A DNA stretch of 64,000 nt from Phialocephala subalpina (taxonomy: Eukaryota; Ascomycota; Leotiomycetes; Helotiales; Mollisiaceae). The notes under the pieces are model-generated. The model was not told where the DNA came from. It searched no databases and saw only the letters and a list, made by a program, of their open reading frames with translations. Shown one piece after another: positions 1 through 9,267 of this stretch; within the stretch, counting starts at the first letter, position 1, and each line of letters opens with the position of its first letter. The stretch is from NCBI GenBank assembly GCA_900073065.1, contig FJOG01000020.1, forward strand, positions 587,770-651,769, written 5' to 3'. The translations under genes and the position numbers were made by a program.

Positions 1-500
1 ACTCTCCACTAATCCATCCCGCCTTCATTTCAGTGAAATGGCTCTCGAAGAAGCAGATTTGATGCTCGCGGAACTCGCTCGGGGCGTTCGTGTCAGTTCG
101 TTGCATGCTGAAATGATAGTATACGATTCCGCTGTTGATTGCTGCGGTAGTCTGAGGGATGAGTTCCGTTCGTCTCATCGTCTGGCCATTCCAATACGCA
201 GTACTGTCCAGGGTTATCTTGACACCTTGGGTGCTGCCTGTATCCGCTGGATTCTTGAAGGTTGAGTCGAGGTTAACATAGGAAGTCACATTCTCGGTTC
301 CGTGCTGAAAGAGTTAAGAGTGTATTCGAGAATAACCGAGAGCGACTCACAATGTAGTACTGGTAAGGTCCAGTCTGGTCACTCCAAGACCAATTGTCAA
401 GGTCAGTGCTTGAGGTCATGTCATTGAAGCGTCCATCCCACAAAATGGTGCCAGCAAGGGCAGAACCAATAGAGTTCAGAAGGAAGAGTGATCGCAACAT
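1..500 (-). CDS. GH131 family beta-glucanase, N-terminal part (cut by window edge)
   Basis: Predicted secreted glycoside hydrolase of family 131, which acts on beta-glucans and cellulose-type plant wall polymers outside the cell. Exon 1 is 500-351 and exon 2 runs from 304 to the window edge; the intron 350-305 begins GTGAGT and ends TTTCAG. The protein opens with a short hydrophobic signal peptide of about 16 residues ending SALA, followed by ILWDGRFND and the WSWSDQTGPYQYYI block characteristic of GH131, then MRRTELIP and a FREHQICFFESHFTEMK stretch in exon 2. About 150 residues are visible and the C-terminal half is missing. A TATA-like TATATAAG lies about 155 bp upstream on this strand, near 655-662. 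Family assignment is from remembered conserved blocks. Other secreted hydrolases do not share this opening. Confidence 0.88.
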
Positions 501-1108
501 GTTTGAGAGAATGTGAAGAGCAGCTGGCCACGCAGGTGCAAAAAGAATGAATAGCGAACTGGCGCTGTGAAGTTGGATTCAACCTGAAAAGAGAGACTGG
601 ATACAGAGACAGAGAGAAGGCCAAAAGTCAGAATTTCTGGCACTCGCCATGAACTTATATAGGACCCGCATCAGGGCGTCGTGGAGTCTGGAGATGGAAT
701 AATTTCGTCCGATGTTTCCAGATATAATTTCTCCCGTCGGCATCGTGCCTGCACCAAGGGGCCCGCCGTCGCGGGTAAACATTTTGCTTGGTCGCCCCAT
801 GTTTCGAAACAATGCAAGGAGGGAAGCGTGAGTAGAGTTCGACACTTCACGGGCAGAGTTGTTTCTCGAATAGATGAGGAGCGAAGTGAAGGATGAAAAC
901 GGGGGCTAGCGGGTTTCGGAGAGATTAAATTATTGCCTAAGAAGCGAGGCATCACTCCCAGCCTCGTCATCCCAATGCAAACATCATCAGCTTCAAACAT
1001 CGCAATAACCTTAAGGTTTTGGCCATCTTGAGTGTCATAGGGAGAGAGTTTGGTTGTTGTGCTATGATTCCGAGACCCCCCATCCCTGGTCGACCCTTCC
1101 TCCGCACA
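501..1108. promoter_or_regulatory. Divergent intergenic region between GH131 and HIT genes
   Basis: Shared upstream region of two divergent genes. A TATA-like box for the minus-strand glucanase lies near 655-662. I see no further convincing gene; open frames here are short and overlap on both strands. Confidence 0.5.
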
Positions 1109-1726
1109 ATGACTACGAAGTCGTCAAAGCTTATCCATTTCGGGCCTTACGAGGTCACTGATCAGGTACAGTACCTTTCAAACCTCTCTTTGTATGCTGT
1201 ACATCAGCTAAACCCTCGATAGGTCTTCTACAATACTCCATTATGTTACGCCCTGGTCAATATCAAGCCAATACTGCCTGGTCATGTCCTCGTGATTCCA
1301 TACCGGGCTGTTCGACGTCTCACCGACCTGACAACTGAGGAGGTTTCTGACCTGTTTACGACAGTTCAAAGGGTCCAGAAGATGCTAGCAAAGAACTACT
1401 TCAAGAACGACGGTGCAGAAGGCAAGCTCGAAGATGGCTCTTTCAACATCGCGATCCAGGATGGCCCTGAATCAGGCCAAACAGTTGCTCATGTGCATTG
1501 TCACATCATTCCGAGGACGAAAGACTCAAGTGACGAAGGCGATGGGATTTACGATCGGCTGCAGGGCGAAGAAGGCAACGTTGGAGGAGGTTTATGGGAT
1601 CTGAAGCGACCTACGCCAATTGGGAAATTTCCCAAAATCGAGGATGCGGACAGAAAACCTCGCTCGGCAGACGACATGAACAAAGAAGCTGCGTTCTTGC
1701 GGGAGCAAATGGAACTGGTGGAGTGA
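1109..1726 (+). CDS. HIT-family dinucleoside polyphosphate hydrolase, Fhit/Aph1 type
   Basis: Likely bis(5'-adenosyl)-triphosphatase, which splits Ap3A/Ap4A-type dinucleotides. Two exons: 1109-1165 and 1223-1726, with intron 1166-1222 (GTACAG to TAG), giving 186 residues. The second exon carries the histidine-triad block HVHCHIIPR (His-x-His-x-His), preceded by NIAIQDGPESGQTVAHVH, the Fhit-type version of the fold. The early LVNIKPILPGHVLVIP segment is also diagnostic. The start at 1109 was chosen because the following KSSKLIHFGPYEVTDQVFYNT matches Fhit N-termini; an in-frame ATG at 1064 would add 15 residues. The length exceeds human FHIT (147) because of an insert after the triad, as is usual in fungi. 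It is divergent from the glucanase gene, with no functional link seen. Confidence 0.9.
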
Positions 1727-2102
1727 TAGGAAATGGAATCATGGGTCGCGGCTTCCATTTTCATTCAACTTCTGATTGGCCACTTCTCCCAGGACGGTGT
1801 CGAGAGTTCCAGCGGACTTCAGAACGAAACCTAGGTGGTTTGGAGATGATGTCTACTTAGTTCGAGATGATCAAGTGTCAACCCACGAAGTTACTGTCTT
1901 GACGTGTATCACCTCAAACTAGCAGTACCCGCCTAGGCTCTAGCCACGGGACATGTCGACAGCTCGAGGCAGACAAGTATCCTAGAGATCTATCACCAGC
2001 ACCGGCACTAGCCTGGTATATGAGAAAGGACTTGTGATTTGACAATCTTCTACCATTTGCGGGCTCGCGAGCTCTGGATTGCTCGAAATATAAACATCTA
2101 CA
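1727..2102. other. Intergenic, nothing recognised
   Basis: No convincing coding frame, RNA gene or repeat. A TATA-like AAATATAAA lies at about 2088, very close to the putative start of the next small gene. Confidence 0.4.
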
Positions 2103-2623
2103 ATGTCCTCGCTGATCGGGGATATCCAATACCTCAATTTCGACATGGCATGCCAGCAGAGCGAGAATGTTTCTGGGTACCAAAATGGTCATCACTGGAG
2201 CGAACTTTCGACGAAGCAACATCCCGAAGTCAAAGAAGAGGAAGCAATTTTCTCAGTAAGATCTCCTGAATGTGCTGGCAGTCGAACCGCGATACCGAAT
2301 AATCGAGGGGTGACGTGGAGCAGATACGATTGATGCAGTAGCGTCTTCAAGGACATGCTCAAATTTCCCTCGTGTCTGAAAATGATCTGATTGAAGCACA
2401 ATTATTATTCGGTAGGGAATGGTGTCATGGAGAACCCGGTCGGGGTGAACGAATGTGCTCTCTTCGTCTACAGAGAACAGAATGGACAGATCTGGCCACA
2501 TTGCGCGAAAAATGGCTTGAGAAAAGCTACAAAATCCTGACGTCTGAGCGGATAATTCATCCAACCGATGAACTCATCGACAAGATAGAGTTTGATTCGA
2601 TATCTTGTCCTGGGTGTAGATAA
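2103..2623 (+). CDS. Hypothetical protein, two exons
   Basis: I do not recognise this gene. A consistent two-exon model exists: exon 1 2103-2255, intron 2256-2341 (GTAAGA to CAGTAG) and exon 2 2342-2623, giving 144 residues. Exon 1 is rich in Q, S, E and H, while exon 2 encodes a charged helical-looking segment (EWTDLATLREKWLEKSYKIL) and ends ISCPGCR with a CxxC pair near the C-terminus. There are no signal peptide or membrane segments. The TATA-like box is under 20 bp from the start codon, which is too close and weakens the start choice. The reading frame before the chosen acceptor contains stops, so the model depends on the TAG acceptor at 2341. It could equally be a decayed fragment. Confidence 0.4.
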
Positions 2624-3130
2624 TATGAGCATCGCCTCTCCTATCAAATTTGGAAGGTTCAAGACCGAGGAAGGAGCATTCCTCAACGAATTAGCAGCGT
2701 GGGAAGGAGACTCGGATTGACTACCTGGAAACGCTTTCACTTCACAACGAGATTGGATCTGGGATTATTGGAGCGGACAGACTCGATGACATACCTGGCA
2801 CCGTCATCAGCCCTATGACTAGAACCTCTTGTCATGAGGTTCTAGTCCGGGTTAGCTCCCGTTTCCGGCCTCTTTTCCGTCGATGTCCATGATAACAACA
2901 AAGGTTCCAGAACACATCTACGTCTATACATTAATGTTCTTACGCACTGCGACTGCTCCACGTCGTATTTACATCTTTTATAAATGACATTCCGGATGCC
3001 TCAAGAGGCGAAGCGGCATCAAATTTCAGCCTGTCAGAAGAAGTCTACGACAACTTACAGCTTCCTCTGGAGTCTCTGATATAATTTCTGCAACCTCCAA
3101 AATCAAAGTAGTCTCCTTTGCTTCGAGAAG
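2624..3130. other. Intergenic with a perfect 12-bp hairpin
   Basis: The stretch holds a perfect inverted repeat: GACTAGAACCTC at 2817-2828 and its reverse complement at 2836-2847, separated by a 7-nt loop. No gene is supported. Confidence 0.5.
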
Positions 3131-3791
3131 ATGGATATTGTTGGGCGACTCCGAAACCTTTTCCGATCCCGTTCTCAGTTGGACATCACGGACGAGAAAA
3201 AATTAACACCAAACTCTACGAACTCGAGTGAAGCAGCGAGTACAAACTTCGAGCTTCTCAAAGAAGAATGAATACTTTGGCAAATATTCCTGTTCACGAT
3301 GCAAAGAGCGAATTCGAGTCTACCGACAATGTCTTTCCGAGCTTCATTCAACGGAGAGGTACGGCAAGGACGTTCTACGTTTCGAGCACAGACATAAGAC
3401 AACCTGAGAACGAAAAGTTGTGCGCATTCCTATCGACTACAAAGGAGAGCTTGCCGAGGCTAAGAGGTGTTCTGTTGCTTTTCTTTGGGGTGGCTTCGAT
3501 CGCGAGGGGGATGTTGACGAACAAGGCAGGATATACACGCTTCTAGGCGAGAAACTTCTGGGACCTGTGCCCTGTATGAACTGCAATGAAACGCGGTTCT
3601 ACGGTCAAGTGAGAAGCTTTAATGAGGGGAACGATATCAGGTGGGGTCCGGTTGTGAGGAGAGTGGTATCTCGAGGAAATGGTGGCATCAAAGCTTTCTG
3701 TGAAAAAAACAGAAAAGCAAGAGCTCATGTCCAAAAGGTACAAACAATAGGACGATGCTTTGCCACAAGTTGGATTTATATAAGTTGTTAG
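3131..3791 (+). pseudogene. Decayed paralog of the Cys-pair protein at 4426-5170
   Basis: A second, broken copy of the downstream gene. In one frame from about 3270 the translation reads EYFGKYSCSRCKERIRVYRQ and then KDVLRFEH. This aligns with the neighbour's GVYKCPTKHCKNSISVYRQ and HDVLRFEQ blocks. After an in-frame TGA at 3405-3407 the same frame resumes and carries the second conserved half, with a VPCMNC pair, a VRSFNEGNDIRW block and a stop at 3791; the neighbour has VPCVRC and VRKYEGEEEMRW. An ATG at 3131 opens a 46-codon N-terminal piece in a different frame. The single in-frame stop and the frame change upstream suggest decay, although a short intron (for example 3420-3469) cannot be excluded. 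No function can be given. Confidence 0.6.
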
Positions 3792-4425
3792 GAGAGTCTC
3801 AAATTCAAAGGGAGATTTCACCTGTTAAATCTGCCTCGGAGCAAGACCTCTGATAGTGAAATTAATATCGAGTCCTCATACAAAAGCAATATAATAGGAC
3901 AAACACTCTACGTCACAATGAAACTAGATTCCATCATTGGATACCAAGCTGATAGGCGGAGGGAGACCAAAAAGCCCACCAAGCCTCAATCCAGAAGTGT
4001 GCCTGTCGCCGTTCCACTCCCTATCTCATCAAGCCCCACGTGGATCCAATTGGACTCTTTGATAAAACCATCTCACCTCTCTCGGGCGTCGGCAGATTCT
4101 GCCTCGTCAACTGCATCCTCTCAGCTTCATTGTTTAACGCCCTCCACGTGACGAAATCCGCATTCATTCACCTGCAGCTCTCTCTGCCTGCATGAGCTCA
4201 GCCTCAGCCTTGTCGAGCAAACAACAAAACCCCGCCTTCGATCTTCCGACAACCCACGTCAACTCACCTCACTCCCAACTTTTTATCGGCCGACGACGAT
4301 AATTGTAAGTCTTCCGGAAACACGTTTCACCGAGAGGACTTGCTAACTGAGACAAAGCAGAGGGACCTGAGATATAGACTTATTAAAGAAGCAGGCACAT
4401 AAGGTCATACGACAGAATCGACAAG
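3792..4425 (+). promoter_or_regulatory. Upstream region and 5' UTR intron of the Cys-pair gene
   Basis: A probable 5' UTR intron lies at 4305-4360: GTAAGT donor, TGCTAACTGA branch-point-like site near 4341, and AAAGCAG acceptor. The rest is pyrimidine-rich upstream sequence with no coding potential. Confidence 0.55.
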
Positions 4426-5170
4426 ATGGCACCAAAGATCGTCAACCAGCTCTTAGTCTTCCTTCACTTAAAGAAGGCCAAGCATGAAAAGTTCGACTAC
4501 GATGCTCATATGCACTTAGAGGAGCAAGGTTTCTACAACGAGGGTTTGGTACGTGATATCTCATCCAGTATTCGATCTCAAACCTCACTTTCCCGGAGCC
4601 TCATACACAAAATATCGCATTTAGAATATGAAGAGATATTTGCTCACACTCACACAGGAGGGCGTCTACAAGTGTCCAACAAAGCACTGCAAGAACAGCA
4701 TCTCCGTCTACCGCCAAGTCCGCCGCCAAACCAAGACCTTCCATGACGTCCTCCGCTTCGAGCAAAACCTCCCCACTGCCAAATCCTCCAAGACCAAGTC
4801 CAAGGCCGTCGTCAAATCCACTTCCAAGAATCCCTCTAACCTCTCCTACAACCTCCCCGGCAAAGCCACCATGAGTGTTCCCGTAGTCTGGAACGGCGAA
4901 ATCAAGAAGCCAGTTTCAGAGAAGGAGTATATCGGTACAGTCAAGACGGCCGATGGCAATAACTACACGTTGGTCAAGCAGCGATTCTTTGCTGCGGTTC
5001 CGTGTGTTAGGTGCAAGCGAGATATGCATCTTTGGGATGAGGTTAGGAAGTATGAGGGTGAGGAGGAGATGAGATGGTTTCTTGCTAGGAAGGAAGGAAA
5101 TGTGGGTAAGAAGGATGTTGAGAGTTGTGAGAGTGGTGGTAGTGATGCTGAGACGTTGGTTGATTTGTGA
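4426..5170 (+). CDS. Conserved fungal protein with two cysteine pairs, unknown function
   Basis: Two exons, 4426-4548 and 4658-5170, with intron 4549-4657 (GTACGT to CACACAG), giving 211 residues. I do not recognise a named family. Visible features are a Cys-x4-Cys pair in KCPTKHC at about residues 46-51, a Lys/Ser-rich linker, and a VPCVRC pair at about residue 155 followed by a charged block. The two separated pairs could bind one zinc ion, but this is inference. The broken neighbour at 3131-3791 keeps CSRC and CMNC at the same places, so both pairs are under constraint in the family. There is no signal peptide or membrane span. The start ATG follows a 5' UTR intron and opens a basic N-terminus. 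The last 25 residues are acidic and low in complexity. Confidence 0.7.
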
Positions 5171-5691
5171 ATTGGCCTGGGTGAGATGGACATTGGAAGT
5201 CCGTTTTGAGATGAGTCCTGCTTATCGATAGACATGACTTTTCGATAGACGTACTTACAGATGGTCATACATACGAAAGTGTGGATGGATGGGACCTTGT
5301 TTATGGGCGCTTGCTTGCTTGGACACAATGGGTGGTTCCTTATTCGAGCTGATTGAGCATGGAGCAATATTGGTGGGACTTGACTCTGCTTTACTGCTGT
5401 CAAAGGTCGTCGACAGGTCTACCAAGAATGCCATGAAAGGGTTTGCACTTAGCAATTGATGAATTCATGCTTTCACAAACCCAGACTTCCTTGACTGTGA
5501 TCCCTGCTGTCTGCCTGCATTGATACTGCTGACCCAGAGGGAAAGGGTTTCCCCCAAGATTTTGAGGTACACTATGCCTTGAAATTTGATTTCGTTCCAA
5601 CAGCATAGAAGCCGATAATGGGCCTAGCTCCAAAAAGGCAAGACTGAAATGCAGGGAAACTTGGGTTAGACTCTTATGAATTTCATTATCC
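5171..5691. other. Convergent intergenic region
   Basis: 3' regions of the Cys-pair gene and of the Ctf18 gene. No further gene, RNA or repeat is evident. Confidence 0.4.
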
Positions 5692-8600
5692 CTACAAACC
5701 CCTCAATAATTCCTCAATCGTAATCGGTTTCCTTACAGCATTCGAGAACCCCTCATGGTAGCTCACCCAAACCTTAGACTCCTCCGTTCGCCCCTTCTTG
5801 CCTTGCTTTCCCTCCACAGTGGCATTACCATCAATCTCCTGCAAAGGTCTTGCTTCTCGTACAACTCTTCCGAAGAAATCCTTCTTGACTTTTGTAAGTT
5901 CATCCTGGATATGATATATCGGATTCTCTTTGTCTTGTAAGACAGCCTCGGTGTCGTCGTTCGGATTGCCGGCTTTGTACCTGGCTTGCCTGGCGGCATT
6001 TTCCCGAACAATGGTGTTCTTTTGATACTCTTGATCGAGTACTTGGCGAACGGCGTACCTGACAGGTGCTTGAACAAATCCAGAGGGAGCACCGGTCTCG
6101 AACAATACCAGACTATCCAATGGTCTGTCAAATTAGCGAGTGCTTGGACATCATAATGTGCGAGAACTTACGGTTCCATTCTGTATACCCATTGTGTCGC
6201 TCCGTAACCAAAATCACCCTCCAACTTGCCACGTTCGAATATGACCCCCACAGCACTCATAACATCAACTGATCTCCTGACCATTGCTTTCTCTGACTCT
6301 TTCCTAACACTGGCGATGCCTTTCTGGTCACCACTTCCTCCCACTACGATTGGCTTTATCTCCGGTGTCAGCATCCTGACAAGGTATGGCAGCAAGTCCG
6401 TAGCAATGTCCTCGGGACTTCTGAAACTTCGCAGCAACGTTGCGTTGAGACTACCTTGGAGTTCAACAATCGCAGCACGATTCGCTTTCTCTGCTTCGTG
6501 AGCCTCATAATCTGCTCGAGGTCCTGTGAACGGTAATGGGTCTTCTTCCTTCTCCTCCTCGCCCCACTTCTTCGTCGTATCATTACCAGAGAAATGATGG
6601 CGAGCGGGTGATGCAAAAAGGTTGTGACATGCTAGGACAGGTTGGCTGAGGTAGGGAGCCAATTCGAAGTCCTGATTTGTGAATACTCGTGAAGAACAAA
6701 TGTCATGGAAATGAAGCCACTCGTAGGCCGCATCCGGCTTCGACAGTATCGAGTCATCGTTGAATGGCTGATTGGGGTACTCGGAGAAGATATCCGTCAC
6801 AATCCGATCGATGTCTCCGCTGGTATCGATCATTTCTCGCAGGCGGTCCATGCCAGCTTTTTTAGCCAGCTCAGCAACTCCAAGTTGGGTCTTCGGTTGT
6901 TCGTTGGAGATTCCAGGAAGTGGATTGATGAAGGTCATTTTTGGAAAGCCTGCACCTTCGAGAAAGACGCGGTTAACGACTTCCTTAGGACCGCCTCGTC
7001 CAACTCCTCTCGCACCACCTCCTCCGTGCGAGAGATCACTCATCATGTTGTCTTCTACCCACTTCCTCGTCAGTCTCGCCCTGCCATCTTTTGTGGAGGT
7101 TTTCAGCTTTCCTGCTGCCCACTCTCCAACTACCATAATACCTCTAAGATCGCCTTCTCCTGTGGTTTCACGACCTTTCCGAGACTCTGATGCATCGACT
7201 CCCCAGGTCGCTTCGCATAGTCTTCGAACTGCGTCACTGTCGCAAGAGACTCCTTCTTTCTCGAATACCAATTTCATACGCGTAACAACAGCGTCCAGGG
7301 GAGGCTTTCGAACGTGGATAATTTCAGCAAAGCTGGATTGGCGTAAAGGTCTTAGGGAAGGGTGATAGACATCGTTGCAGATGAGAATCAATGGTCGCAG
7401 TAGTTTGAAGTCGTCGCCCTTTTTCTTCTTTCTCACTTGCCCGGTGCTGGAGGACGTATCGCCTGAGTTTTTCTGGTCCAAAAGGATCAAGTCGATCAAA
7501 GCTTTAATAAAACCTCCTTCTCCTGATCCGCCCGACCCACTGACAACGCCATCAACTTCATCGACCACCACACACAGAGGTTGAGCAACCTTTTTGACCT
7601 GGCCAGACTTCGTCGTTGTCGTCGAGCCTGTCTTGACACTTTCCGTACCAACACTCGTCCTTATCCTTCCCTTCACCACGTTGCTACTTCTCTCGTCACT
7701 AGCATTGATCTCCATAACTTCGTATCCCGCTTGTCTAGCACATACGTGCGCTAGAGTCGTCTTGCCGAGGCCAGGAGGTCCAGTCAAGAGCAAAATCTTT
7801 CGATGCGGTTTCTCATCTTCCGTTTCAGCTCCAGGTCCCTTAGATACAGCCGGCTTGGCTTTGGCCGCTTTCGGGAATACAATAGGATCCCAAGCTTTCA
7901 ACCACTTAAGGACTTGACGATGCGTACGATCATCTCCACATAGTTCCATGAAATGCCTAGCTCGATATTTCTCGGTCCACATCAGGGTCCTCCGTGATTT
8001 CTTGGTGCTCACATTCTCCACAGAAGACAAAACCTCACTAACAGCAGGTGCCTTTGATGCCGCAGCTTTCTTCTGCTCTTTGGATGCATCGGCAATCAGT
8101 TCGTGGATATCAATCCCGTAATAGCTCTTCTTCGCACGACCAGCCTTCGTAGTTGATCTTGCTGCAACTAGTTGCTCAAAAGGCACGGCTGCCGCCTTCC
8201 GTCGTTGCTGTATAGTGATTGACTTGCCAGAGGACGTGACGATTTCGGAGGTCTTACCAATTCTCTTGGCGAGGAAGGCCGGTATAGCAGTCGAGTCGAT
8301 GTCGATAAAATCGTCCATAGGCTCCTCCACTGGTTCCTCAGTCGACAAATCGACTTCGTCAGGTACATCGGGCTCTGGAAGTTCATTATGCGCTAGAGAC
8401 GCTAGAACCCCGCTCAATGTCTGTCTTTGTCTTGGCTCTTCTCCATCTGCGAGTGTCTCTGACCGTCTTGGTAGTTCAGGTTCTTCTTCAAGGCGTGGTG
8501 ACTTCTCTAGCATCCTCCGCTTTGGGGCGGGTTCCGCTCGTGAGAAGTCATCGTCTGAGTCGTCATCCTGTAAGAAACCTCCAATTGTCTTCGGTTTCCT

Positions 8601-8834
8601 AACTTCAGCAGACTTCTCCGAATGTACGCGCTTTACTGGCGGCGGAGAAGAGCTCGCAGGATAGTGGACTGGCGAAGACGCAGACGGCATTTCGAGACTG
8701 AGTGGAGGGGCTTGGAATGTGGTGTCCTGCTTCTTTAGAGGCGTACCTAACCAAGCATTAATACCACAGGCAGATGAGCGGATGTTGTTCAACTGTACCT
8801 CTGAGAATCCGCTTTCGCTTGGAGGGTATATCAT
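5692..8834 (-). CDS. CTF18: Ctf18, RFC-like clamp loader large subunit
   Basis: Large AAA+ subunit of the alternative clamp loader Ctf18-RFC, which loads and unloads PCNA and supports sister-chromatid cohesion and the replication checkpoint in the nucleus. Exon 1 is 8834-6172 and exon 2 is 6124-5692; intron 6171-6125 begins GTAAGT and ends GACAG. The product is 1031 residues. An acidic, disordered N-terminus precedes LMWTEKYRARHFMELCGDDR (residues about 285-303), Walker A GPPGLGKTT (about 352-360) and Walker B CVVVDEVDG. A long linker follows. Exon 2 holds the conserved tail with NTIVRENAARQARYK and VSYHEGFSNAVRKPITIEE ending LLRGL, which contacts Ctf8/Dcc1 and Pol epsilon in the yeast complex. 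A stop codon lies upstream in frame, so ATG 8834 is the best start; a very short upstream exon cannot be excluded. Confidence 0.95.
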
Positions 8835-9267
8835 CAATTGATGAGATTGCTGCCGATTTAACTACTTCCCACAATAGCTTCTCCTGAGCGAGGTGGAGAG
8901 CTTCGAAGCTGTCCAAGTTCGCGCTGGGAAGAGAAGTTTCTAGACCTAGACAGTTTTCCTAGTCATCGGAAATGTCGTTTCGGGCGTGGAGGGTGTAGTT
9001 GGCGATAATGTCGAAATCATCCACTTTCATGTTATTCCACCTCTTCACGAACTTTGACTTTGACGCGTGAAGTTGACGCGTTCGCGACGGCGCCACTTAA
9101 AGATACTAGTTTAACCGAGAAACAGGGGTCTCCCAAACGCCAAGAGCTTCCGAGCTTCGGATATCTCCACGGCATGACGAGCTCGAGCTCGGTGCGGGGA
9201 AACCGATTAACCTTCAAATACTTGGCTATTCCCGCCGGAAGACAAGCCCTTATTCCCTGAACCATGA
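8835..9267. promoter_or_regulatory. Divergent promoter between CTF18 and the zinc-cluster gene
   Basis: Holds the start regions of both flanking genes. Two GACGCG motifs occur near 9063-9080 (plus strand ACGCGTGAAGTTGACGCGTT). This resembles the ACGCGT MluI-box used by fungal MBF for S-phase genes, which would fit Ctf18; it is inference from motif only. Confidence 0.4.

Noticed and set aside
3268..3271. ATGA overlap of two short frames, like a bacterial coupled start
   Set aside because: The organism is a fungus, and the homologous frame to the neighbouring gene runs through a third frame, so the overlap is coincidental.
6705..8664. Long plus-strand open frames opposite the CTF18 gene
   Set aside because: They are antisense shadows of a firmly identified minus-strand coding region and have no recognisable motifs.
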